A stretch of 64,000 nucleotides of DNA from Volvox africanus. Taxonomy: Eukaryota; Chlorophyta; Chlorophyceae; Chlamydomonadales; Volvocaceae. The first letter of the stretch is position 1. The number at the start of each line of letters is the position of its first letter. Position numbers and translations under genes: made by a program. The stretch spans positions 2,521,001-2,585,000 of the forward strand of contig BSDZ01000080.1 of the NCBI GenBank assembly GCA_030268105.1, in the 5' to 3' direction. Below, piece by piece: positions 12,618 through 24,397 of this stretch. A model generated the notes under the pieces. The model did no database searches. It was given only the letters and a program-made list of their open reading frames with translations, and was not told the origin of the DNA.

Positions 12618-14019
12618 CGCGACTATAAGCGATAAAGCCGAGGGCGCTTCGGTGCTGCTGCGAACGGAGTAAATCAAGCAGCGTGTTCGGGGACGAGAAC
12701 ACTATGTGGGTTTCAGGTGACCTTAGGTTCAAATAAAGTTCTGACAGGATAGGTCAGGTGGCATGGCTCTTGACGTCACGATCAATAACATGCTTGCGTG
12801 CCGAGAACCGCTTGCCCCTGCGAGTGCTTAATCCTACCGCTCCGCAACCCAGAACCCATCGGCACCTGAACGAGTTATGCCAATTATCTGATCACTTCAA
12901 ATCAGCAAGAGACGCACCTAACGCTGGGCTGCGGACCGAAGGTGTAAAATCTCAGTTGTTTGATTTATGGGGCAACTGACTCGTTGAAGGTGTCACATGC
13001 CCCGTAGAGGGAAGAAAATCTTGGACAGGGAGCGTCTGGTTAAGAGAATTCACAGCATCTCAAAGGCGCGGCCAATTGCAAAAGCCCAGCTCATAATCCG
13101 AGGGTTGCGTACCAGGTCTGGCTTTAAAATGTAATGGACAACAGTTGCACCAGCAAACAAAGACGTGATCGCAACCAAGTAGCCCTTTGCCACGTCGGCG
13201 ATCCTGCGCGAGCGGCGACCCGTCAATTATATGGGCACAGTCTAGCTGATAAAATTGATATAGGCCAATGTGTCGATGTATCGAATAAACCTGCACAAGT
13301 CTAACGTAAGACGTTTCATCCCTGTTGAAGCCTCCTACCTCATCGTAACTTCTTAACGATAAGGACGGGTCCATAAATAGCAATTAACAAATTGTTGCCA
13401 AACAAAGTTTGCTCCGTCCGAATCGTCCGTCGCCGGCACACGGCTCCGAAGGCTGTTACCGATAACCAACGACACGATGCAAGGTGAATGAGCAAGCGGA
13501 CCTCTCTGACCCACATGGCACGCGAATGAAATGACCTTAAATTTTTCCAGAGCATTACCCACTTCCAGCCCGTCCCTGCCGGTCCGCCTCTTGCGCACCC
13601 GAGACGCATTGGACCATGCCTACATGTTCTCAAAACACAAAGTAAATGACTGCGAGCAAAATGCGACGTCCTTGTGTGAATGGCACGAATACCCAAGACC
13701 CTTCCTCAAGGCTGCCATGTATTTCAGCGCCAGGCTGCACAAAGCCAGATCCACCATGCCGACCATAACCCCTAGAGCCCTCCGCACAACATTCCAAATC
13801 TTCTTTCCACACGAAAACTATGTATGCAGCCACGGATAGGGAATATTACACTGGAATGTGCAGAGTATATTTTGATTAGTGAATTCGAGCACCCACCACA
13901 GCACTGCAATAAGACAAAAGCACACATCGATTCTCACGCTCGCAACAGAGTTTCCCGTAGCCCTATGCTTAGTTTCGCCAGGGCCTCCAACCGGGTTCAG
14001 TTCCCATTTTGAACCATTA
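12618..14019. other. Intergenic; no supported gene
   Basis: This is the upstream side of the zinc-finger gene, whose first ATG is at 12617. Open frames at 13340-13839 occur on both strands at similar length and none has a recognisable motif. The minus-strand TGTAA (TTACA at 13846-13850) probably belongs to the decayed gene that ends at 14020. Confidence 0.4.
13846..13850 (-). terminator. TGTAA signal downstream of the LmeA-like locus
   Basis: On the minus strand this reads TGTAA, 170 nt beyond the stop codon at 14020-14022. It supports the view that 14020-14109 is a genuine or formerly genuine terminal exon. Confidence 0.4.
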
Positions 14020-14452
14020 TCAAAAACGCACGTCGAGCGGAGGAAAGCTGCGTATGGTGGCACGAAGGTCCAGCTCCAAGATCGCCTCGTCATCGTCAGC
14101 TGGGGTTCCCTGCACAGAAACAAGGCAGGGCAGTGGAGGGTCCCACTGGGAAGAATGGCCGGCGGCTCTTGCTTTTGTTCCATTGCGCATTCACAGCCCA
14201 ACCCGGGCCCCCTTCTTCCTAAAGGGAGCATCAGCAGCGATATCTGGACCGGGACAGCTCTCCCTGCCGATATATGCGACATGTCATTTGCACCCATCGC
14301 ACACCATCTGCTACTAAGGTTTTGGGATGCACAGTGATCAGAATCACTTATTTACAGTTCATTGGCTGTAGCTCGTTTCCTCAATGAGCCTGCGCTCATT
14401 CTGTTTTGTTGGCTGGGTTCATCCTTTGATTGCCTTTTCCCGACGCATATTT

Positions 14453-14857
14453 CGTCAGGGAATGGAGATGGAGGAGGTGCTCCGTGTGCTCCGGAACCGC
14501 TTCATCACACAATCGGGCATGGAAGGCAAGGCCTCACGGCCACCCAAGCCGCAATAATAGTAATAAGCGCCTTGGCCGCGCCTGTAACCCTATCTAGTCT
14601 GGAATCCCAGCGCCTGATGCACACTGTATGCCATCTGGCTCAAGCGACTCAGGAGGTCCTATACGTATACGTCCCACCAGACGTAATGGGCCCTGGTGAC
14701 GTGGTGGACAGCAACTACAAGTGGAACAGACGCATGCAGAGCAAATAGTGAGAAGGAGCCATCCATCGAGTGAACCTGAAGCAAGCACGGTGGTACTAAG
14801 GGGTTTTCATGCTCTGAGGGGGCCCAAACGTCTTTTTGCCATTGTAAGTTTGTAACC
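14453..14857 (+). other. Possible + strand terminal exons, unassigned
   Basis: After an AG at about 14458 the + strand reads MEMEEVLRVLRNRFITQSGM and stops at 14555-14557. A second block, ~14600-14748, is open in two frames, one of them ending NYKWNRRMQSK and stopping. Two TGTAA motifs follow at 14843-14847 and 14851-14855, which fits a + strand 3' end. This block lies inside the large minus-strand intron of the decayed LmeA-like gene. No family is recognised. Confidence 0.22.
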
Positions 14858-15125
14858 ACCGTAATGGAAATATGTTTTCGTTACTTCATTTGTGCACACA
14901 ATCTGACTCACAAAAAAGAAAAAACACTGCAAGTAATGTTATGGTGCTTCACAATGTGGGGTTCGGGACTTTTTTCTCTCTGTGTCATGGCAGGCGCTGG
15001 AGAGAAAATAGCTTTCTGCCTTGGCGGTCTAAGAGACAATATCTCCATAAGAGTCAGGAGAGCTGGTGCTGTTTGGTGTGGTGGTGCTTGTAACACATGG
15101 ACCGCACTTCACCACCTGTTGCGTG

Positions 15126-15153
15126 TCAGTATTTGGCAATTGCCAAATACTGA
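15126..15153. repeat. Perfect 28-bp palindrome
   Basis: The half-site TCAGTATTTGGCAA is followed at once by its exact reverse complement, so the whole 28 bp is self-complementary with no loop. AT-rich sequence with ATAAATTGATTGATAAATTTAT follows directly. Confidence 0.9.
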
Positions 15154-15284
15154 TAAATTGATTGATAAATTTATCACACCTCTTATTACACCACCACCCC
15201 TTTGCTTTGCACTGCTGCCACATTATACAATGATGCAGCATATGGCATTGGCACAAAGACATTGCAACCCAGCGATACCATAGA

Positions 15285-15775
15285 CAAGAGTTGGCGTCAG
15301 CTGCCTTGAAGTCGGAAAAAAAGCAGGATCTCCAATAACTGTACTGTAGTAGTTGAGAGCCGCAAAGGCCTCTCAAGATGCTGACAGGGTGCTTCTGCAA
15401 CTTGATATTGTGCTGGTGTGTGGGCCGTACATGTACGACTACTACATGTACCGTGTGATAGCTGTAAATATCGAGAGGTTTACAGACGTGCACACACACA
15501 TACACAGTGGACAGAGTGCAGGTCGCATGAACTGCATAAGGCAAAACAACGTGCCCCACATCCCTCGTTCACGTTTGTGCCACGCCACATTGCGTTCACA
15601 TTTGCTTTGCGCCGCGCCACTCCACCCTTGCATTGGGTTGTTGAGGTTCACACAGTTTGTTGAGGTTCCCAACTTTGCAGTTAAGCAGTGCAGGTTAATA
15701 ATCCATAAGCTATGATTATTAACAGTATCATCTAGGTTTAAGTGCAAGAGGCAAAGGTTGGACTGCGGGCTGGGA
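15285..15775 (+). repeat. Dispersed repeat, copy 1
   Basis: This stretch shares a collinear series of blocks with 46970-47575: AGACAAGAGTTGG, a GGAAA(A/G)AAAGCAGG block, an ACCGT(G/A)TGAT block, a GACGTG/GGCGTG junction into CA repeats, and a 3' block with TTTGTTGAGGTT, GTTAAGCAG, CATAAGCT, GCAAGAGGC and AAGGTT. Both copies are in the same orientation. No coding capacity is evident, so this could be a solo LTR, a SINE-like element or another non-autonomous transposon. Confidence 0.65.
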
Positions 15776-17739
15776 CTGTGAAACTTGTTTACGTTCAGCA
15801 CAATTTAGTTCATAATAGGACGAATACGGTCCTCCCACAGCTTCTGCCAAGATGACCAAAACACCGTGGCTCACCTGAACTTTCCGCGAGCGATACCACC
15901 GCTGCTTCCAACCAGACTCAAAGCCACCGCATCCGTCCCCCCTCGGATGCAACCAGGCCTCGTTCCCTGCCGCCGCTGCTGAATCCGCGGGAGATGCGCA
16001 AAGTCAGTTCCGCGCCTTGCAAATCCACCAGCAGGCCAGAAAAGGAGCGGCTCAGCTCCTAAGAGGGGTCATCCTCGTCACTACCGGCGGTAGCCAGGCT
16101 CATATCACCAACAGACCCTGCGGCATCAGCCGTCCAGCCCTCCCTGGAACCCGCTCCGGGTTCATCCCCTGCATTCTGCAACTCTCCACTTTGGCTCACC
16201 CACACTGTCCTTTACAGCACTGGTAGGCGTCGTCGCCACCGCCACGGCCCGACCGCCCCGCGTGGGCCCCATACAGAGCTGGAAACGTCGACCTTTAACG
16301 GGCAGCGTGCCGCTAAGAGAAAAGCAACCGCCGCCACCTCCTGACTGCGGTACGATGGTGACCCCCATCCGGACGAAGAGGAATTGGCAGCCCTACAAGA
16401 AGCATACGATGGGAGGCGACGGCCATGTAAGCTTTAGCCCCACAGGTGCATCAAACTCTTAAACTCTTTAGCCTGCTACCCAGAGCCTCAGACGCGCCGA
16501 AACCCACCTGAACCGCTGTACGGGCGGCCACCGTGACCAGGGGGTGCTGGAGGATGGCGCCAAAGTCGCCTGCGTTGAACGCGACCAATGCGCTGCCCAC
16601 GGGAACATTTCACAACACAATACGCTGCTGCCCAAATACTGCCGTTATGTCCAGTTCCACAAGGCCCAGCTCAACCATGCGTCGAATGGGCAAAGGACAA
16701 CAAGACACGTTGGGGCATCACGCTTATGATGTTGTCGAACAGGCAGCCAAAGGACGTATTGTGCGGCGGAACAAAACGTTGCATCGCTGTGCGACTGAAA
16801 TGGACAGGAGGAAAACATGTCACCATATCAGTTATGTGTCGACCTGGTTTCCGCCCGCTGCCGTTCATGGACAGGAATGACACTAAAAAGAATAGGGGGC
16901 GCGTGGAAGAACGTTGCTGTACGGCCGTCCAATACGTCACGGGTTGTCTTATTACCATGTAATGCGGCCGTACATGAGTCCATCAATTGGAGTACAAATT
17001 TCCGTACCTTTGCACCCTCGAGTCGGCAAGCTAAGATGCCCCATCTTGATGCCTTGACGTGTACGACAACCTTAGCGTAGGACCGAAGCCGTGTAGGTGT
17101 GTAAGTGCGGCAGCAGCAATGGCTTCCATTGCGATCGCAGCCTGTCCCACTTGCAAAACAGGGATGATTCGCAACGTAGATATGAGAGCGAGGCCCACTC
17201 AATGCAGCATGGTTCTTCTGCGAAATACAAGAAGGACTAATCGGCAGGCCATACGAGTTACGATAGCTGGGCAGGCGGAAGGATCGAACATCAAACCCGT
17301 GACTGTAGCCTTTCTGAGGTGGCTGGGCCTGAAGCCGGAGGAGTGTGGACGGAATTCTGTTCGTGGGGTAGGTGCGATTGTGGACTGAGAGCCATTTGGG
17401 ACACTATCCTGAGATTCATGTGATCCAAGCGGTGGACCTCCGCGGGCCCTGGCTTGGAGCTCCAGGTGTAAGCCGGTTCCCTTCCACCGGTTTGATCGCT
17501 GCAAGCATCATAACGTAATAACCGGGCCCCTACACCATGTCTGAGCTCTTTGCACTGACCTCCACTCCATAAACTCGCCGGAGGGAGCTTCATCGCAGTC
17601 TCCCGATAGCAGCATTCAAGCACGGCATATTGCGATTATTCAAAAATCAACACTTCTATTTTCGTCAGCCGGGCAACCGACAAGTGGTACGAAACAAAGC
17701 ATGTTACATTTACAGTAGCAGCGGCATATGTACTTCTCA

Positions 17740-18610
17740 CAAATGATGCGATATCAAAAGTTCATGATGAATACATGAATGCTGGCCGTCTGTTCTGGCT
17801 GTCTGGAAAAGAAAACCAACTACTATAGCAACTGGTACGGTAATTTGGTTGACATTGCCTCGCTGCATCATAGCAGCTCTCCTGGGCCTTAGGAGCTCTA
17901 CAGCTCTTGTTTGTCCCGAACGGCACCACGGCCTCCTGGAATTCCCGCAGCCTTCCCTCATAGGTGACACCGTAACGCGGTTCACACAAGACACAATTCA
18001 CAACCAAATCCCTCGAGTCCACGGGTCACCACAACAAGCCATCACATAATCCACCAAAATGCCTTTGCCTCTTCAAAAAAGCTTCAAAAAAGCAGAAGGG
18101 TGCGGCCAACAATTTCATCCGCACGCAACGTAGCCTTCGTCTCCCGGAGAACAACACGCGCGTGTTCCGCGTGCTTGCAGCGGTCTTGCGTGTGTGCGGC
18201 GGATGGGCGCGTTCTTTTACGTCCACGGAAGCCTGGGTCATCGCCACCGCTACTGTCACTGTCGCCATTGTACGAATCGCCGACCTGCGTCGATATGTGC
18301 GTGCTCAAGCTCAAAAGACCGTCATCCACAGCGCGCTCGTCGGCGTCACTCCAACTGGACTGCTCTGACTGACGCTGACTGGCGCTGACTGTCGCATTCA
18401 ACTGGAGGAGGCGCCCACCACAGCTCCCAGCGCAGCGCACGCCCATGACCTCCTGCAGTTCCAAGCTGCTGAGGTCAGCTGCGGGTACCTGCTGTTGCCG
18501 GGGTTCGCGCAGATGTCCAGCGTCAAGGCGAACCTGCGAATAACGAGTGCAGCGGATGATATGTTGGGATATTTCCTGATTTCAGACCACCCGGAATCAC
18601 GCAAAGGTAT
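17740..18610. other. Exon-like blocks on both strands, unassigned
   Basis: The minus strand reads DLVVNCVLCEPRYGVTYEG in the block 18022-17762 and an acidic stretch with DSDSSGGDDPGFRGRKR around 18330-18180. The + strand at ~18400-18607 reads SCGYLLLPGFAQMSSVKANL and ends at a possible GTATGC donor (18607). The blocks cannot be joined into one model, and no domain is recognised. They may be remnants of one or two decayed genes, in keeping with the broken gene next door. Confidence 0.2.
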
Positions 18611-18900
18611 GCCTCAATGCACTTAAGCCGCAAAGGCGGTTCGGGGTGCTGCTACTGCGCTTGTACCGCTTGCATCATTCTAACCACCTGGTCTCACTGA
18701 AATATTGGAGAGTAACATTGCTTACATTCGAATCATTTTGGGGCTTCTCACGAACCATGATGTGCGACGGTGCAAAGTTGTCGCCAGAGTCCTCTTGGGC
18801 GGGAAGCACGCAAATGCGCACCATAGCGTCCATCTGTGGGTCCATTGGCAACGTCGATTTTGACGTTTGGACTGGCTGTCCTAGAAATCACGCAAGCTGA

Positions 18901-20322
18901 AACTGTTCACACAGTCGAGCACCACGCGTTAAGGTGCGGAAGATGTCAGGGCAGTGAAGCTGAATATATTTTCAATTGGTTGAGTTAATATTTTAAAACA
19001 AACTTCACAGCCCTGTCTTCGGCGGGAGTCAAACTGTCTGCAGAATGAGGGTATCGTGCGTCAATTGTCAAGTCTCGTAATGTTGAATCTACCTATGCGA
19101 CAATACAATAATTTGGAAGCGGTATCCGGCTCGTATGCATAAAAATATCGAGCGCAGTACAGTTACGGCAACCGACACTTCTCGCGACACTTGGCTCCAG
19201 TTTGGCCATACCCGAAACTCGTTTGCCAAAACGATGAACATATGGATATAATCTCTTATCTGTGTTTTGATGTAAGGACACTGGCAAAGTGGCAATGGCG
19301 ACAAACCAAAGTTGTTGCGGCAATTGATGTACGCTTGTGGGTTCGCGCTCTTATGGATCTCGTTCCCAGTGCCTAACACGCACGGCTATTTATATTGAAG
19401 ATTATGCTTCTGTGTCTTAAATTTACTGGCGGAAGCGCTGCGAAGCACACGGAAGCAGAGGCACGCAGGTACCCAAACACGCGGCGCGGCATGATAACAC
19501 ATTTAATTGCCGGTAACTAGGATGAGCTCTAAAGGAGAATAATCTAGCACTCATTGCCGCGCCTTTGGTTGCTGTCTCGCTGGCTGTCCTGTCGTGCCCT
19601 TTCACGCAAAGCCGTTTACCCGTGATCGACTTGTCAAAAATAACCCGGCAAGCTCTTTCACCTACAGCTTTGCCGCTACCGCTGGCTGATGCGAAACGCG
19701 CATACCCGCGCGACTGAGTGCTAACGAACGGGGCGACTGGTGCTCGTCTCCTGAATACCCCACATACCATCTTAACAGGAAAACTGTTTCTGCAATTGAA
19801 CACAGAAGGATGTTCTTTGTTGTACCTTGTACAACTGTCCAAGCCGGTTCAACCAAAGGTCTGTCGGGATGCGGAAATATGTCATGCACTGTATTGGCAG
19901 CCGCAAACGAATCGCCATGCCACTATTGTTGCAGGATCCCCGTGGTGCATGCAATGCCAGATGAAATAAAGAATCAGCCTTTCAAGATGGTGCTATCGCT
20001 ACTACGGAGCACGGTCTGGAGCCCACTGTAGCATTCCTACATCGTATTTCTGAATACGATTCAAAGAGATATCAAATCATCCTAAGAGGTTATCCTACTC
20101 CGGGAAGTGCGCTATGTCCTAGGTCCCTTGTCCGGGTCCTAAATGGTCCATTCGCCTGGCGGCCCTTTTGGACCCCGAATCGCTCAAATCGCTCATGAAC
20201 ACCACCACACCATTATCGTCATCCAAAGATGCGAAGAGGTATGACATGTATAAACGAAGCCTTACCAAAACATGCAACTCAACTCCAGAAACCGCAACAC
20301 AAGATGTTTATACACACCTTGG
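18901..20322. other. Intergenic; nothing recognised
   Basis: Short open frames occur on both strands (for example 19423-19842 minus and 20229-20705 plus, the latter largely antisense to CDT1). None has splice-supported structure or a known motif. The 3' UTR of CDT1 should lie in the right-hand part. Confidence 0.4.
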
Positions 20323-23300
20323 CTAATCAACAAGCGACTCCTCCAGACGCCTCCGAAGAGGCTCTGCCTTGTTGCCACCCCCGTCCCCAACTTCCAATTC
20401 CTCGTCCAGCAACTTACGGCAGGTGCGCTTTGCACTGCTCCTCCGGATGCTATTCAACATCTCCTCCTGCACAGCGGTGCGACCGGGTGTGCGGGCACCT
20501 GCCACAACCTGCCGGCCGGAAGACTCCTGTTCTGCCTTCCCTCCCAGCTCCACTTTGCCGCATGCCGCTGCCTCAACCCCACTATCACCGCTGCCTTTCA
20601 CAGCCAACGGACCAGCAGCATGTCCGTCACCGGCAGCTGCGCCAGCCCGACACAGCTTCCGCAGGAAATCGTCAGCACCGGACGCCGAGGGATTGGCGCA
20701 GCTGAAGCCCGCGCCGCTGGGTGCAGGCAAAGGCCCCGGGCCAACCTGCGTCTGTGTGGCCAGGATGGATCCACTGGTTCCCAATTGCCGATCAGTTCGC
20801 GCAAAAGCCGAACTCCGGGTCGGCGTCTGGCCACCACGGGCTAGCATAGGCGACGCTGGCGCCAACGGCAGCCCCGGCGGGCGCCGGCGTGACGAGGGAG
20901 TAGGAGGCGGCACCCCAAACTCTGCACCGCATGCAGCGGCGGCGCCATTGCCTCGACCGCTGTATGATGTCACTGCAACCCCACCGCAGCCCAATGCAGT
21001 CGCAGCCACATCTCCGGCTTCGTTTACCAATGACTGCGCCAACGCACGCGGTCTTAACCCAGGCAACGGCGAGCTTGGTGGAATGCCCGTCACACCACAT
21101 CCAGGCGAGTCACCCCGTGAGCCAACATCCAACACTGCGCCACTACCGCGCTCAAAGATTGCCGATACGGCGGCATCCGGGTCGGATGCGAGCTGCTTCA
21201 GCTTCGCCGCGACGGCATTCATATTGCCAGTGCGACTAATGACGACACTACGTGGGCGCGCAGAGCCATCCGCCATCATCCGTGGGTCCTCGATGCGTAA
21301 AAACTCAGGCACTGCACGCGCCAGGGCGACAAGCGTGTTGCTAGCCTCGCGCGGCGTGAAACCCTGTCGCTGCGTGGACCGCTCGCACATTGCCTGGGCC
21401 ACCTGGGCGAAGAATGAAGCGTGGAAGACAGGCTGTGAATTTGTATGTCAGTATGCAAGTTGTGCAAACCGGATAACATGAATAGACGTGCAGCAATCAA
21501 GCGGTAAACACATGATGTAGTTGGGATTGATCGGAAACGTGAGATGTATGCCAAATCACAAATACTCGGTGCGGAGCATACTTGCATGGCGAGGTTACGC
21601 AAGTCATCTGCATCAAACAGTAATGCCAAAAAATGACATCCTTTTGTGTTTCTCCGTAGATGTAACATACGCATACCTGCATCAGAGGTTTCACAGTCGG
21701 TCCTTGCAAACCGAAGATGATGCGCACGAGTTCATGGGCGTGCGGCAGCAACTGTACTGCCCTGCGCATCTCGGCACGGCGCTTTGCCTCCGGCGTCTGT
21801 GCCGCTTGCGCCTCCTCTGCCTGAAGAATTTTCTGTGGCGACACATATGCGGGACACCGGGGCTGGACAATTTTTATTCGCCATCTAGTCGTGATTGCTC
21901 ATTAATTCCCTCGTTTATTCAGTATAGCGAACCGATAAGACCTGTGCAAGAGACGACGTAATGATAGAATTGCGTTACATAAAGTGACGCAAATTATGAC
22001 AGTATGTATGCGAATACGTTGTGCTGCGATTCTTGTTTAGCGACAAGTACACTATGCAAAGCATGTCGCTGCAGAAGGAAAGATTAGGTACCGCACATGT
22101 GACCCAGACATAAACGTCTCGAAGTATGTTGCGAGACAAGCAAAGCCGCCTGCTATGGGTAGAATTTTACAACTTTTGCCACGGGACGGGTTAGATGTCC
22201 TCACCTGCATCGCAGCTGGCGATAGCAAGCTGTGCAGCCTCGCCAAGCCCGCGGATTGCTGGTGGCTTGTTGGAGTAGTTTGTAAATTAATGGGTCTGGG
22301 CCCTTTAGACTGCGGTGTGGTAGCAACGGCGGTGCAGCCGCCAAAAGGCGTCTCTTGCCTGCTGGCTAAAGTCCCCTCGTGCTTCGTTGACTTTAACCCT
22401 GTTCCGTCTCCTGCAGCACCCTCATCGTCGTCTTCAAGCAGCACCTCACCCTCTACATCATGTTCGTCTGACTGCCCACCAGCGACGGGAACCCGCTGCT
22501 GCATTCTTGTCACAGACCCCCTCCTAGCTGCGGGTGAGCCACCTTCGTGCGCGGGCCCCAGCGAGGATTGAGGCACCGCTCCAGAGGGCATGCCCGCGCG
22601 AAACAGGGTGCGAGGCATCGCAGTCGGCGATGCACCTACGATGCCGCTGCTGGTGCCGTTGCGAATTGCTGCTGGAGAACCAGCAACCTCCAAATGTACA
22701 AGGAGAGTATAGCGCAACAAGGCAGACACACGAGAGCCAGTAATTAAGGGTTTCCTTGCTCGAGGGCGTACTTTCCAAAACTTAAACTGTTCCCTTTTGC
22801 TAGCAAGCGCAGCGAGCACGATGCATTTTAGGGAGCGGGTACAAGCGCATGCCGCGAAAATGCTGACCGCCATCCCCGGTGCTTAACGTACCTGCGCTTC
22901 CGCCTGCAACAGTCCGGCGGCACACCCTACAGCGCCAATGCAGGGGCTTGGCAGACCGCCCAAAGGTAGGGACCTGCTGCGGGAGGGCGTCACACCTGGC
23001 GCAGCTGGGCGAGGTGGCAGTGAGGCCTGTGGAATGGGCTGTTGCAGCTTGCCAGTTCCCGGATCCTGAAGGGCGGTCAGGATTGGTAATTCTTTCATTT
23101 AGCGATTGGCAGCGCACCAGTGTTTCCCGCTACCGGGTAGCCACTTCCCCTGGGGGTAAGATCGCGACTATGCAGGTTGCGCTGGACATCAACTTAAACG
23201 GGTTACGCAATTCATCGTGAGTGCTGCCCCGTACCACTGGGTTCGCTTTCGCATATTCCTCTAGCTGCGCTCGAAAGTCCGAAAGCTCCAAAATGCCGCT

Positions 23301-24188
23301 GTATCGCCCCACGCTGCCGCCCCCGCCCTCTGCGTCTGACGGAGCCGGCCTGTCGAACGTGAGCAGCAGCTGCACCTCCATCCTGCCAGTTCAGGTATAG
23401 GCACGCACAACAGGCTTAGAGTTCACCTTAAACCCTCATCATGCGTCGAAGGCACGAAGGCACTAACAGCTGAGACGTTGCGGGACGCTGTACCTACTGA
23501 AGTGGGTTCGCTGCGGAAGGTGTCCGGATATATTGCCAATCGAAGGCTTCGGGCCGCAGGTACTTTATCTGGGCAAGGTGCTCCACCTGCATTCCCATCA
23601 GGTTAAACAGAAGGTACCAATATCCACTCCTCAGTTGCTGCACCATAGACATCATAAGGACGTAGGTTTAATTATAACATTCACCGGGGCCTTTCCGAGC
23701 AAAATCCACTGATTAGGGCATATGAGGCAAAGTTTCAAGGCCCGTGCAAGGCGCGCCTATTGCATTCACCTCACCCGAAATTCGCGTTTCGTCATATTTT
23801 CTACTATGTGGCGAACGCTGCTGTACGTGACCTTTTCACTCCGACGTTTTAGCATCATGCGCCCTGTCCGCAGGGCATCTGCAGTAGCATCACCCTGAGT
23901 AAGCAGCGGTAGCATGGATACCGCAAATCATAGGCAGAACGCACCGAACATGCTTGCAAGCAATTCAAGCTCGGCTGGGAGTTTAAAGGCACCGTCGACA
24001 AGTGTCTTGTCTAGCTCTGCGCTTCTTCCCTGCGGGTCGTCCTTGACCGTTGCCCTTGCACGCTTGGCAGGTGGAGAATCATTGTCCTTTGGCTCCGAGC
24101 TATGCTGCTGTTCGGACTTGGCGGTAACCGCCGGTGCGGTTAGACCGGCCGCAGCCAGAATTAGCTCTCCCCGACTACGGCGTTTCAT
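20323..24188 (-). CDS. CDT1: DNA replication licensing factor CDT1
   Basis: CDT1 loads the MCM2-7 helicase onto origins in G1 and acts in the nucleus. Minus-strand exon 1 (24188-23945) starts MKRRSRGELILAAAGL and carries a basic tract PPAKRARATVKD before KLPAELELLASMF, the start of the geminin-binding fold. Exon 2 (23878-23775) joins in phase and reads ALRTGRMMLKRRSEKVTYSS and then VRHIVENMTKREF. Exon 3 (high end ~23606) gives HLAQIKYLRPEAFDWQYI, the family hallmark. Later exons include 23391 downward (MEVQLLLTFDRP), ~23069-22891, ~22690-22200, ~21835-21680 and the long last exon from ~21405 to 20323, with the C-terminal MCM-binding winged helix (EASNTLVALARAVPEFLRI). The last ~270 residues are Ala/Gly/Pro-rich and end KRTCRKLLDEELEV. 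The exon junction near 23230 is uncertain. Promoter shared with the reductase gene. Confidence 0.87.
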
Positions 24189-24397
24189 TTTCCCAAAGTC
24201 CCAATCGAGAATTGTTAAGCAGAGGACATCCTGGTTTGCAACATGGGAAGATGGACGGAAAAATCGATTGCATCTTGCTTTCCCGCTTTCTGGCTGTCGT
24301 ATGTGTTCCGGAGCGTCACTTCGGAGCGGGCCATATTCTAAGTCTTTCCTTTCCCCATAATTAAGGTTTATGAGTATCCGCGAGGATTATGTATTAA
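24189..24397. promoter_or_regulatory. Divergent promoter region between CDT1 and ketopantoate reductase
   Basis: Only 209 bp separate the two start codons, which point away from each other. Both 5' UTRs and both core promoters must fit here, or extend into the opposite gene. No individual elements were identified. Confidence 0.6.

Larger units (their letters stand above)
14020..16690 (-). pseudogene. Decayed LmeA/DUF2993-like gene
   Basis: Minus-strand exons ~16690-16508, 16392-16216 and 16175-15875 join in phase, and 14109-14020 looks like the last exon. The order of conserved-looking segments resembles plastid and cyanobacterial LmeA/DUF2993 lipid-binding proteins: LGLVELDITAVFGQQRIVL, NVPVGSALVAFNAGDFG, a Gly-rich strand ending GTLPVKGRRFQLCMGP, then FSGLLVDLQGAELTLR, and a C-terminus ATIRSFPPLDVRF before TGA. 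The frame is broken three times: TGA at 16610-16612, TAG at 16059-16061 and TGA at 15918-15920. The first two could be single C-to-T changes from Arg and Gln codons. Neighbouring genes use all three stops normally, so recoding is unlikely. The N-terminus and the link between 15875 and 14109 were not found. The family assignment is from memory of its pattern and is tentative. Confidence 0.42.

Noticed and set aside
14020..16690. Stop-codon reassignment to explain the in-frame TGA and TAG
   Set aside because: Neighbouring genes end with TAA, TAG or TGA at the expected family lengths, so the standard code applies and gene decay is simpler.
20369..21481. 370-codon + strand open frame
   Set aside because: It is antisense to the long last exon of CDT1. 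GC-rich coding exons in this genome often leave the opposite strand open, and there is no motif or splice context on the + strand.
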